Assembly (NCBI GenBank): GCA_030562195.1
Contig: JAUJPP010000002.1
Coordinates: 4,650,001 to 4,714,000, forward strand
Source of the DNA: Nipponacmea schrenckii
Taxonomy: Eukaryota; Mollusca; Gastropoda; Lottiidae
Direction: 5' to 3'
Length of the DNA stretch: 64,000 bases
Position numbers and translations under genes: made by a program. Under the pieces are notes generated by a model. It was not told the origin of the DNA. It worked only from the letters and a program-made list of their open reading frames with translations, and ran no database searches. Below are positions 58,601 through 64,000 of this stretch, piece by piece (position 1 is the stretch's first letter; each line of letters opens with the position of its first letter).

Positions 58601-59419
58601 ATGATATAAAATATTTTATGTTTAAAAATATTGATAATAACTCACGTATCTAATACACGCCAGATTAGTAAAGATACCCACCATTTCTTATCATTCTACA
58701 CCGTGCGTTATTGGATAGTTTCAATATATGAAATAGGTTATTATCACTTCAGGCTGGGAATCATAAAAAGAAATCAAACTCAATCCTTGTCCATCCAGCT
58801 TTTTGGATATACTTACATTAATTGACTTGAACAAAATTGGTGAATGGGTTTATTGTTAATCATAGATTTATAATACACCCAAAACAACATTTTTGAGGCA
58901 TGGTCGTCGACGACGTCATCAGTCGTTAACGCGGAGGAGACCTCTTATAAAATGTCGGCACATCGTCAAGTGATATGTGTGGACTCTAGTTATCTATGTT
59001 GTTAATACAGGCTACACCATTTCTAAATTTGTTCTGGTCCATGGTAAACATTTTAACCATAACGCGTTACATGTACTAATATCTATAATGTGTAATTGTT
59101 AATGGACCATGCACAATACTCTTATTCCTTAGTGAAATATAGACGTATAAAATTGACCGTAATCCAATCAAAAATTTATTTCTAATTTTGCAGAAGATCG
59201 AAACAAAAGAGAAGAAAAGAAGGAACTGTAAACTACACACCCAACATTGGTAGAAATCGTGGTAACTCGGCGCAAGTCAATCTCCCAAAACGTAATGACG
59301 TTGATAGTGCAGTATATTACGTTAATGTTCCACGGCAAAGTAACAATGAGGAACAAGGTCCTTATGCATCTTTAAATAATAATTTAACACCACCTGTTTA
59401 TGAGACTCTCAGATCATAA
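31532..59419 (+). CDS. EGF/FN3 single-pass transmembrane receptor (24 exons, 5' end missing)
   Basis: Spliced from 24 exons listed separately. After allowing for a one-base loss in the exon at 41394, the total is 3828 bp, 1275 codons plus stop, and every junction phase agrees. Domain order: EGF-like exons (31532, 38262, 39400, 41394), FN3 (42480), EGF (43195), FN3 (44532), two EGF-like (45538, 46111), then FN3 domains (47336; 48034; 48771+51473; 52052+52636; 53074+54288+54765). A divergent segment follows (55336-58180), then one transmembrane helix and a tail of about 80 residues with several tyrosines. The membrane-proximal segment (NGPL, YQ, then a Cys pair) recalls FN3-type ectodomains of receptor tyrosine phosphatases and Tie receptors, but no kinase or phosphatase domain follows. 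Ligand and name unknown. Adhesion or immune recognition is a guess from architecture. Confidence 0.8.
33109..33858 (-). pseudogene. XPG/PIN-like nuclease second half plus CXC cluster
   Basis: Opens with VDTDVFVLLLGHF, the DxD motif, in the same frame as the previous part, so a single stop separates them. It continues with ALIGWYAFKGTDNTGSFAGK (XPG-like G-D-N region). The C-terminus (about residues 199-237) has nine cysteines in CxC, CxxxC and CGC patterns like tesmin/TSO1 CXC domains or the Cys8 finger reported in Academ elements. It ends at a TAG before 33109. Confidence 0.65.
33859..34818 (-). pseudogene. XPG/PIN-like nuclease, first half
   Basis: Contains LIIDAMCIVNMV (first acidic residue), VRIVFDQY (second) and NLEEGDQLVVLNAFD (Glu/Asp of the nuclease I region), in the order and spacing expected for FEN1/XPG-type PIN nucleases. 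The frame ends at TAA immediately before the VDTDVFVLLL motif, so the active site is split. Confidence 0.65.
34730..35213 (-). pseudogene. Frameshifted linker between central part and nuclease
   Basis: One frame gives GNFSITKHDVSFTAIDPDHG and HKKMKARGGFIGI (35213-about 35090). The next frame gives TLDKYSIIAPTLCRIVQEF to EGNPFDKSDMFNLVTFAV (35059-about 34800). A third frame then continues into 34818-33859. The logical order of family-like sequence across three frames shows at least two frameshifts. Confidence 0.6.
35523..36401 (-). pseudogene. Central part of the transposon protein
   Basis: In frame with the N-terminal part after the TGA. It starts IGLALTSYQTNRSRGD and includes LFAIDNIDLGSDADPFHG and PTWSTFNSLIHNGTP. 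These resemble conserved blocks of the same uncharacterised family. Catalytic role unknown: an acidic DNxD motif is present, but I cannot show that it is a transposase triad. Confidence 0.5.
36402..37592 (-). pseudogene. N-terminal part: two C2HC-like zinc-finger candidates
   Basis: About 396 residues from Met at 37592 (the in-frame Met at 37667 is less likely). Two similar modules each pair a CxxC with a distant H-x-C: CLICES then YYQSLCH, and CVFCQTNE then KYHTDC. They may be DNA-binding treble-clef or ZAD-like fingers. It ends at an in-frame TGA, after which the same frame continues with family-like sequence. Confidence 0.6.
38262..38381 (+). CDS. Receptor exon: EGF-like
   Basis: 120 bp, phase 1-1, EPEFEETCNITTGCHGNLTC to NECFPS; homologue of 25252-25371. 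Acceptor TTTATTAG; donor GTAATT is weak, and the same base change occurs in the left-arm homologue. Confidence 0.8.
38382..39399 (+). other. Intron, no feature seen
   Basis: Matches the left arm at 21391-22100 and part of 25100-25250. It lacks the TTAA MITE and the extra EGF exons found there. AT microsatellite near 38670. Confidence 0.6.
39400..39564 (+). CDS. Receptor exon: EGF-like, cysteine lost, Asn/His-rich
   Basis: 165 bp, phase 1-1, EPGFNGTCNSNTGCLGNLKG to NNNYLQS. The third cysteine is Gly here (TGT to GGT) and the last is Tyr, so the fold is probably altered. The 3' half is an AAT/CAT-derived Asn/His run. Donor GTAAGTTAAT. Confidence 0.7.
39885..40310. other. Probable low-quality consensus
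   Basis: Relative to homologous sequence at 5250-5560 and 18180-18560 (inverted), this stretch shows many lengthened A/T and G/C homopolymers and scattered mismatches, while sequence on both sides matches well. This is the pattern of a poorly polished assembly. Frames here should not be trusted. Confidence 0.6.
41394..41527 (+). CDS. Receptor exon: EGF-like with one-base loss
   Basis: 134 bp where 135 is expected from 15207-15341. The start EGGYGDP is in frame, then a missing T shifts the frame and gives a stop within the exon. After the shift the original frame reads NGGCYTNNSVSNCMCN to NNVCRPG. Either this gene copy is inactivated here or the consensus is wrong. Acceptor TTTTCAG, donor GTGAGT. 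Confidence 0.75.
42480..42770 (+). CDS. Receptor exon: FN3 domain
   Basis: 291 bp, phase 1-1, one FN3 domain from VAELKPTGVTT to YITFTTP with the SVTINWLVP tryptophan and TGLTPNTQYTNV region. Acceptor TTATTGTAG, donor GTAAGTTTT. Confidence 0.9.
43195..43335 (+). CDS. Receptor exon: EGF-like
   Basis: 141 bp, phase 1-1, EAGYREPCDTTDQCKDG to NQCKHG, six cysteines. Acceptor TTTTACAG, donor GTAGGTTT. Confidence 0.85.
43336..44531 (+). other. Intron, no feature seen
   Basis: Matches the left arm at 1-1352 almost throughout. A short frame over 43559-43747 (mirrored at 923-1111 and 6350-6538) is conserved only by DNA duplication. The inverted duplication leaves the window in the FN3 exon that follows. 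Confidence 0.6.
44532..44804 (+). CDS. Receptor exon: FN3 domain
   Basis: 273 bp, phase 1-1, from SELKTTIVGTDPK to SEPVSTTT with VTVTWTLPP and TGLQPGTVYNI. Acceptor TTATTACAG, donor GTAAGAAG. The left arm begins at position 1 inside the equivalent exon. Confidence 0.9.
45035..45537 (+). repeat. Minisatellite of truncated exon starts with splice acceptors
   Basis: Six copies (at 45035, 45109, 45181, 45269, 45343, 45416) of a 72-88-bp unit. Each has TTTATAG followed by AACAAGAA-CTGGTAG, the acceptor and first bases of the real exon at 45538, then non-coding sequence with stop codons. The real exon is the final member. Each copy is a potential decoy acceptor. Confidence 0.85.
45538..45657 (+). 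CDS. Receptor exon: short EGF-like, cysteine-rich
   Basis: 120 bp, phase 1-1, QVSGSSCNSVQPCTDNLQC to FMNYCYP with seven cysteines including CGC. Acceptor TTTATAG, donor GTAAGTTT. Confidence 0.8.
46111..46239 (+). CDS. Receptor exon: EGF-like
   Basis: 129 bp, phase 1-1, LGYNGDCSNSSQACIPDLIC to TNECREG with CKC. Acceptor ATTATAG, donor GTAATT. The sequence around its 3' end has been amplified downstream. Confidence 0.8.
46240..46960 (+). repeat. 117-bp minisatellite of exon 3' ends with splice donors
   Basis: About six copies of a 117-bp unit (one 131 bp). Each contains a diverged exon tail (CKYK.GEYR.GNQCKP-like), then CCAG and a GTAATT donor (at 46357, 46474, 46591 as GTTATT, 46722, 46839; the last at about 46951 is mutated to GATAAT), followed by intron sequence. 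The units have no acceptor of their own. Confidence 0.85.
46961..47335 (+). other. Intron, no feature seen
   Basis: AT-rich, ending in the pyrimidine-rich acceptor TTTCTTTTCTTTCAAG. Confidence 0.6.
47336..47620 (+). CDS. Receptor exon: FN3 domain
   Basis: 285 bp, phase 1-1, from SELKPSDFKVTDST through LSFTWNVLSD to TGLSPGTDYTNIKI. A complete FN3 domain. Donor GTAAGTCAC. Confidence 0.9.
48034..48315 (+). CDS. Receptor exon: FN3 domain, divergent
   Basis: 282 bp, phase 1-1, starting PGAPGPLDSNNDYN. The B-strand Trp is replaced by Phe (MIIRFSRPVGG), but the F-strand region SGRTYSISIIAVY is kept. Donor GTTAGT is weaker than at most other exons. Confidence 0.8.
48771..48943 (+). CDS. Receptor exon: FN3 domain, first half
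   Basis: 173 bp, phase 1 to 0, SEPVKDLTITNINSRNLTV then SWSYPDED to YVTDINNT. Its donor (ACG before GTAAGT) is followed by sixteen further tandem copies of the same boundary. The domain is completed by the exon at 51473. Confidence 0.8.
48868..51105 (+). repeat. 134-bp minisatellite spanning an exon-intron boundary (17 copies)
   Basis: The unit holds 76 bp of exon, the donor GTAAGTACC and about 50 bp of intron. The first copy is the genuine exon end (donor 48944). The others repeat every 134 bp (49078 to 51089), nearly identical. Extra copies read AAG before GTAAGT, a better U1 match than ACG in the real donor. Each unit also has CTAACTGATTATATATTAG, a possible branch point plus acceptor, which would define a 62-nt exon that is not a multiple of 3. 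Confidence 0.9.
51473..51656 (+). CDS. Receptor exon: FN3 domain, second half
   Basis: 184 bp, phase 0 to 1, PSNNNCAGVRPTYYGPKDL then LPYINYTLMVTPYNEAGRG to LTAIEG. Completes the domain started at 48771. Acceptor TTGCTATTTTAG, donor GTAAAG. Confidence 0.85.
52052..52228 (+). CDS. Receptor exon: FN3 domain, first half
   Basis: 177 bp, phase 1-1, AGEPSNLNVIEIKATDF then LVTWSKPSLKTGPTTYYLNV. Paired with 52636-52767. Confidence 0.85.
52636..52767 (+). CDS. Receptor exon: FN3 domain, second half
   Basis: 132 bp, phase 1-1, GYDIEQKQVNDVVSYWYYR then VELLAYNKAGNSS to FQTLPS, with the typical NxAGxS end of FN3 domains. Acceptor TTTTACAG, donor GTATTTT. Confidence 0.85.
53074..53210 (+). CDS. Receptor exon: FN3 domain, first part
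   Basis: 137 bp, phase 1 to 0, APGKVERLSVRHISEIFTT then AEVRWSCIKERNRHGIIMNY. The domain continues in 54288 and 54765. Confidence 0.8.
53211..54287 (+). other. Intron, no feature seen
   Basis: About 1.1 kb without a recognisable transposon end or exon. Short frames in it are not conserved. Confidence 0.5.
54288..54380 (+). CDS. Receptor exon: FN3 domain, middle part
   Basis: 93 bp, phase 0-0, NEVPKSIEHKDSCKFIETV to GKETTFRV. Acceptor ATATTTTAG, donor GTGAGT. Confidence 0.75.
54765..54828 (+). CDS. Receptor exon: FN3 domain, last part
   Basis: 64 bp, phase 0 to 1, YATNMDFKGIETTIKYKAPI. Acceptor CTTTTTTAG, donor GTAGGT. Confidence 0.75.
55336..55503 (+). CDS. Receptor exon: divergent extracellular segment
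   Basis: 168 bp, phase 1-1, PILAKEENILLPSTAIIGKT to CVKENCEIK, with four cysteines. It sits where FN3 modules give way to the membrane-proximal region. No family is recognised. Acceptor GTATTTTCAG, donor GTATAAG. Confidence 0.7.
55942..56055 (+). CDS. Receptor exon: membrane-proximal segment
   Basis: 114 bp, phase 1-1, NPLKVEDVQSFSNWNTARS to NDSWYGDK. Acceptor TTAATTACAG, donor GTAGAT. Confidence 0.75.
56251..57652. mobile_element. Non-autonomous hAT element
   Basis: The ends CAGGAGCGTAGCG and, on the other strand, CAGGGGCGTAGCT are typical hAT termini. An exact 8-bp target duplication TGTATGAT lies at 56243-56250 and 57653-57660. Length 1402 bp, with G-runs just inside both ends and many internal degenerate TTTTACCGACGA-type repeats. 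No transposase. It sits in the intron between 56055 and 57671. Confidence 0.9.
57671..57773 (+). CDS. Receptor exon: membrane-proximal segment
   Basis: 103 bp, phase 1 to 2, VVDAVQFVVGSESDCENKP then NFCNGPLNMDTEYQ. The C-NGPL-x-Y pattern is shared with membrane-proximal FN3-like regions of receptor phosphatases and Tie-type proteins. Its acceptor lies only 10 bp after the hAT target duplication. Confidence 0.8.
58113..58180 (+). CDS. Receptor exon: membrane-proximal segment
   Basis: 68 bp, phase 2 to 1, ILAVSCTEGGCSVSQPIGSF, completing the preceding fold with a cysteine pair. Confidence 0.8.
58446..58554 (+). CDS. Receptor exon: transmembrane helix
   Basis: 109 bp, phase 1 to 2. A short linker (DFTEVSISP) is followed by about 25 hydrophobic residues (AVAAIISCLVTF, IVMVVGIVIYCIV) and the basic stop-transfer KRR. 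It fixes the topology: EGF/FN3 region outside, tail inside. Confidence 0.9.
58555..59193 (+). other. Intron, no feature seen
   Basis: The last intron. AT-rich; no transposon end recognised. Confidence 0.5.
59194..59419 (+). CDS. Receptor last exon: cytoplasmic tail with tyrosine motifs
   Basis: 226 bp from phase 2 to TAA. The tail begins RSKQKRRKEGTVNYTPN and holds AVYYVNVP, GPYASL and PPVYETLRS at its end. VYYVNV fits the ITIM pattern (V-x-Y-x-x-V), and the same Tyr gives YVN, a Grb2-type SH2 site. PYASL and VYETL are further YxxL sites. No kinase or phosphatase domain. A phosphorylation-dependent docking tail is a likely but untested role. Confidence 0.85.
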
Positions 59420-59446
59420 CAGAAATATTTATTGTTTTCATTAGAC

Positions 59447-60180
59447 TTTTTTTTTTTTCGGGAAGCTCCCTAGCCCAACTCGAAAATGGTATAGAAATTT
59501 GGTTTGAAAAATACGATAAGATACGTACTGGAATAGAAAATGAATATATAAAACTAAAATTTTGATGCATCAGTAGTAATTGCATAATAATAATATGCAT
59601 AATTGCATAACTTTATTGCTAATTATCCAATCGCTTTGAAAATTACAGAATATAGAGAAGTCGCCAATAGAAATAAAACCGCATCATAAAAGTATTTCTA
59701 CCACTTCCGGTTCTTGCGTGAGAACTTCCTGTTTTTAAGAACCGCGTTGGGTCACCCAGCTTCCGGTGTATGTAAGAAATCAGTACAAATATACATATAT
59801 ACTATCAGGCAAAATAGAACCCTTTTAGAATAAAAAATCCAAACCGGAAATGATACTTTATGTGTCATCACAGAACGGTAACATTCAGCAAAATTTTAAT
59901 AACTCCTCTAATTTTGATCCGATTTGTCCGATTTTGGTGTTTTTCCTATCTGTAACTTGTTGGGAACAGAATTTTGATTTTCAAATTTAAATTTTTTTAA
60001 AGCCCGATTGAATTTTTTTGAAAATTCAAAAGGCCAAATCAAATGACCTTGACCTTCAATGACCCTGAATTTTTTCAAGTAGAATGTTCTTGACCTAAGC
60101 TATCCACACATATGCCTATTATGATCGACAACTAATATTAGCACTATTTCAAAAACTGAAGCCATTCCGTTGATTAGATC
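59447..60180 (-). repeat. Fragment of the CCGGAAGT-rich repeat family
   Basis: Begins with a T-run and GGGAAGCT-C-CTAGCCCAA, the reverse complement of 63600-63625. It also shares segments around GTTGGGAACAGAATTTTGA (inverse of 63105-63140). It is thus a partial copy in the opposite orientation to 62204-63769. It may contribute the 3' end of the receptor mRNA: AATAAA occurs at 59672. Confidence 0.6.
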
Positions 60181-60185
60181 CCTTA

Positions 60186-62013
60186 ATGACTGCTCCAACT
60201 GGCGTTAGTGCTTTTAATATTGGAGCGTCGACTATTCACAGTAGTTTCTCAATAAGAAAAGGTTTCTCATTTCCACCATACCAACCGTTAGGCCAAGAAA
60301 CTGCCAATACCTTAAGATGTAAATACCGCAACTTACTAATTTTAATTATAGACGAAATATCAATGGTAGACCATAAACTTTTATGTTACATTCATGGTCG
60401 ATTGGGTCAAATAAAAGGCACAAATAACGAAGAATTATTCGGAAATATCTGTGTTATTTGTTTTGGTGACATGTGGCAACTACGACCAGTAAAAGGTAAC
60501 AGTCTATATCATGAAAATGTCATTGACCTGTGGAATGGTAAATTCAAACTTGTTGAACTAACTGAGATTATGAGACAAAAAGATGACTTAACTTTTGCAC
60601 AGGCTTTGAATAGAATTAGACAAAGAAAGAAAAGTGAACCTATGCTTGCTTCAGATCTCACAATGTTTGAAAGTAAGGTAACTGGAAATGAGGATGATTG
60701 TCTGCATATTTTCTCTACAAATCAACAAGTTGACGATTATAATTCTAGAATGATTGATGAAAAATGCCCTAATTCTGTTTCCATAAGTGCACTAGATTAT
60801 TCAAAAGATGCAAGAACTGGAAAAATGAGGCTTAAAACCACCTGTGTCAAAGTCACCGATACACCATTAGTGTCATCCTTAAAAATAGGCGTTGGCTCTA
60901 AAGTTATGTTAGTAATTAATTTAGATGTTGCTACAAATTTAACAAATGGCAGTTTCGGTACAGTAACATTCATACAATCTGATCAGAATAATCAGCCAAC
61001 CCAAATATTTATACTATTTGATAATTTCAAAATTGCAAATAATACACAAAGTGTGCAACTTCCACCAAATGTACCAAAAGGTAGTATCGCATTAGAGCGA
61101 TATGAAAGTCCCCATGTTAACTACAAGGGCGATGTAAGACGTCAATTTCCTTTGCGCCTAGCTTATGCAGTAATAAGGTGCAAGGTCTTGATTAGTCTTG
61201 ATAGAGGTGTAATATCACTGGAAAAAAATTTTTCAAGCTGGTCAAGCATACGTTGCTTTGAGCAGGGTGAAAACATTAAAAGGTCTTACAATACAAGGTT
61301 TTTCGGAAAAAAACATATATTGTGATGAAAAAATCGAACAAGCAATAAAGGCAATGGATAAATTTTTACAACCAGAAGAAAAAAGCCAACCAACCGATAC
61401 AAATATATTTCTTCATAATGTTCAAGGTTTAAATATTCATATAAAGGATCTTCAAAGCCACACAAAAATTTTAGGAGGAAATATTATTTGTTTAACAGAG
61501 ACATGGCTAAATAATTCTATAACACCGGCAAAACTAAAGTTAAATGGTTTTCGTTTTCATCATAATCCTCGAAGCAATAGCTTTTCTACCAATTAAGATT
61601 TTGAATTTTTAAAACAAAAGGATCATGGCGGAGTAGGTCTATATCTTAAAGAAAACCTGGATTATACTATTTTGAAATTATGAGTTCTAAATATAGAGCA
61701 TATTGCCTTTAATATCCCAGAAAAAAATCTTAACGTTATCGTGATCTACAGGCCTCCTGTTTCTAGATTAGATTTGTTTCTACCAATGTTACAAAAGTTA
61801 CTGGTTGAAATAGAAGAATCTGGTTCAGATTATATTATCATGGGATATTTCAATCAAAACATATTGGAAGGACATTTGTCTATAGAGAATTGTTTTAAAA
61901 CGTTTGGCTTCCAACAACTTGTCCAGCATTACACTACCGAAGGTGGTACACTTATAGATCATGTTTATATCATATTAACTGGGTTATACAACAATGAACA
62001 AGTTGATATCTGA
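60186..62013 (+). pseudogene. Truncated Helentron: PIF1-like helicase plus endonuclease
   Basis: 60186-about 61225 encodes a PIF1/Helitron helicase lacking its N-terminus and Walker A. Visible are LILIIDEISMVD (Walker B), FGDMWQLRPVKG, TEIMRQ, VGSKVMLVINLDVATNLTNG and LDRGVISLEK. A frameshift near 61225 leads to the frame with SRVKTLKGLTIQGFS (final helicase motif). Downstream, HNVQGL and ICLTETWLNN, then VIYRPPVSRLDLF and IIMGYFNQNI (GDFN changed to GYFN), mark an endonuclease/exonuclease/phosphatase domain broken by stops near 61596 and 61681. Helicase followed by endonuclease is the Helentron layout. Inactive copy. Confidence 0.85.
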
Positions 62014-62203
62014 TTTGGTAGTTTTTATTTTAACCTAACAAAATCTATCCATGTTTGATATAGTAGATAAATTTCAACCTCTTGTTTATTCACAAAAATA
62101 AATATTATTGACAATTCTGACCTTAAATATTTTTATGATGGAACCTTAAAATCTTTCTCATTAATATGCAATTAACTTTAAACTGTGGTATAACAATATT
62201 ACA

Positions 62204-63769
62204 CTAGAACTGTGAACAGCTCCGAGCGTGGCAACTGTGCGTTATCCCATGGATTTCGAACATTTTGAAACTTCTATCCTGCTAGCTTTCAATTCCGGTA
62301 CTTTTCAGCCTACAATTGTAAGCGTAAACTTTCCGCTATATAGGCAATGTTTTCTACTATAAGTTTCTACTATCAGTTCCTTATTAGATTTTTGTACATG
62401 TCTAAGATTTCGGTAGGATATTTACATAAATTCCAAACTAAAATTTAAGTAGGTAGTAAGATGTCAATTTGTCATGAAATTTAAACTCTCTATATTCAAA
62501 TTTAAACATTATTTTGTAACTTTGGTTGTAATTAACATAGAGAGAAAATTCAAGCTATGTGATAATTTGCTAATTCACAGCTTTATAAAGAGATATTTTT
62601 TGAATTTGTATGCAAAAATTTTACAAAAAAATAAATAAATTTTATTAGCAATTGGAATTTTTTTCTTCTCGAGGGATGCAAATTATTTTGTATAGCTAAT
62701 GTACTGTTTTTGCTTACATTCTTGAATTACACGGGATGTAGGGTTGCCTGAAATGAGATAAAAAAAAAACGGAAGTCCCCACGCCCAAACCGGAAGTGAT
62801 CAAAAAATTTTGATGAGATATTTTTAATTGTGTTGCGTATCTATCTATATCCTGTAAATTTCAGATCGATCCGAACATTAGAGCCCGAAAGTGTAACATA
62901 ACCATCCAAAATTGCAAAATAGTCAGATTTCGGTGGGCTATAAATCCGGAAGTTAATATTTGTCATGCAATATCAGCACATCTATAGACAGCTGAGGTGG
63001 TCAATGACATTCTACATCTCAAATGTCAAGGTCATTTAAGGTCAAGGTCACGAGATATAGAGTTTTAAATTTTCGAAAAATTCGAACGGGCATAAATAAA
63101 ATTCAAATTCGAAAATCAAAATTCTGTTCCCAACATTTTTTAGATAAAGTATCAAGGTTTCGATAAACACCAAAATCATAAAAATCGGTTAATAATTGGC
63201 GGACTTTTAAGACTTTTTGCGCATGCGCAACATTCAATTTAATTTTTCTTCATCTCAGGGGATTAAAATCATTTAGTATAGCTAAAATATACTGATTTTG
63301 TTTAGAATCTTGAATTACATCGGAAGCAGGGTCGCCCGACATGAGACGAAAAAACCGGAAGTCCCCACGCCCAAACCGGAAGTGATCAAAAAATTTTAAT
63401 GATGTAGTTTTAATTGCGCTGCCTATCTATCTATATCCTGTAAATTTCAGACCGATGCGACTATTAGGGCCCGAGCTAGCTTGAAATCTTATTTGCATAT
63501 TATGCAATTAGCCACTTTCGGTTTAGCGAAAATTTCATGTTAGATATTCATTTTTGAATATAAAAACCATTTGTGAAAACAGAAATAGTCTATCTTTTTC
63601 CGTTTGGGCTAGCGAGCTTCCCCAAAAAAAAAAAAAAAAAAAAAAAAAATAATCCGAACGAAAACAAGGCGTGACAAATTTTATTTGCCACGCAATAATA
63701 AAACTTCGCGTATATTTTTTGAACCCATAGAGGTTGTTTGCCACTCTCGGAACTGTTCACAGTTCTAGT
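62204..63769. mobile_element. 1.57-kb element with inverted Helitron-like 3' ends
   Basis: Both ends carry ACTAGAACTGTGAACAG followed by TCCGAG and GTGGCAA, in inverted orientation (30 of 32 bases match). Each end contains the hairpin CTGT-GA-ACAG next to CTAG. The body is CCGGAAGT-rich. An A-run (63624-63648) is followed by AATAATCCGAACGA, the same sequence as the 5' ends of the 7145-13931 elements. No target duplication is visible and there is no coding sequence. Confidence 0.7.
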
Positions 63770-64000
63770 TTCATTTTTTCATTGAGATCCCGAAGAGATT
63801 TTATTCTGTTTTGTACATCGTCAACATTGATTTCTATACATTGATGACAGCTATTCGTACGTGTCCACGTCCAGATTAGAGAACCTTGTCTACCTACACA
63901 TTATGCATATCAATTTCTATCATCGTAATATTGACTACCAAAAGATAAAACAAAAACTCAAGACAAACTTGAAATATTGAAATAAAAGACGACAAAGTGA
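63770..64000. other. No feature seen
   Basis: 230 bp to the window edge, without a recognisable gene or repeat. Confidence 0.5.

Overview
The window looks like nuclear DNA from an AT-rich invertebrate animal, most likely a mollusc; that assignment is an inference. Genes are split into short exons with GT/AG splice sites, the exons encode EGF-like and fibronectin type III (FN3) domains, introns are full of non-autonomous transposons, and there are two scaffold gaps of exactly 500 N (5702-6201 and 29578-30077). The supplied sequence names no species.

The main gene is on the + strand from about 31.5 to 59.4 kb. I can place 24 consecutive exons. They encode EGF-like repeats, FN3 domains interleaved with EGF-like exons, a run of FN3 domains partly split over two or three exons, a membrane-proximal segment, one transmembrane helix and a short tyrosine-rich tail ending at TAA 59417-59419. 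All junction phases agree and the frame is open, except for a one-base loss in the EGF exon at 41394. The first exon (start codon, signal peptide) was not found and may lie in the central gap.

The left half (1-29577) is an inverted copy of the 5' part of this gene (30308-44533). Its exons are on the - strand and run from 26.8 kb down to position 1, where the copy leaves the window in the first two bases of an FN3 exon. The arms are nearly identical in the stretches I compared but differ by large insertions and by exon number. The left arm has extra, partly broken EGF exons between 17.6 and 25.4 kb, a 1.79-kb tandem duplication, and an EGF-FN3-EGF module present twice around the first gap. This is either a real head-to-head palindrome or two haplotypes joined wrongly across a gap.

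Because the arms give empty sites for each other, several insertions can be delimited well: (a) 32628-37982, a 5.36-kb DNA transposon encoding a decayed large protein with an XPG/PIN-like nuclease and a C-terminal CXC-type cysteine cluster, resembling the Academ group; (b) 7145-13931, adjoining Helitron/Helentron-like elements with a terminal CTAG plus hairpin; (c) 2490-3331, a third such element; (d) 27349-28881, a 1.5-kb element with about 40-bp inverted repeats. A hAT-type element (56251-57652, 8-bp target duplication) and a TTAA-flanked MITE (22304-22772) are recognised from their own ends. Downstream of the receptor lies a truncated Helentron (PIF1-like helicase plus endonuclease, 60186-62013) next to another element of the same repeat family.

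Three introns of the receptor gene carry minisatellites that grew out of exon-intron boundaries. One array repeats a splice acceptor 6 extra times, one a donor about 6 times, and one a consensus donor 16 extra times.
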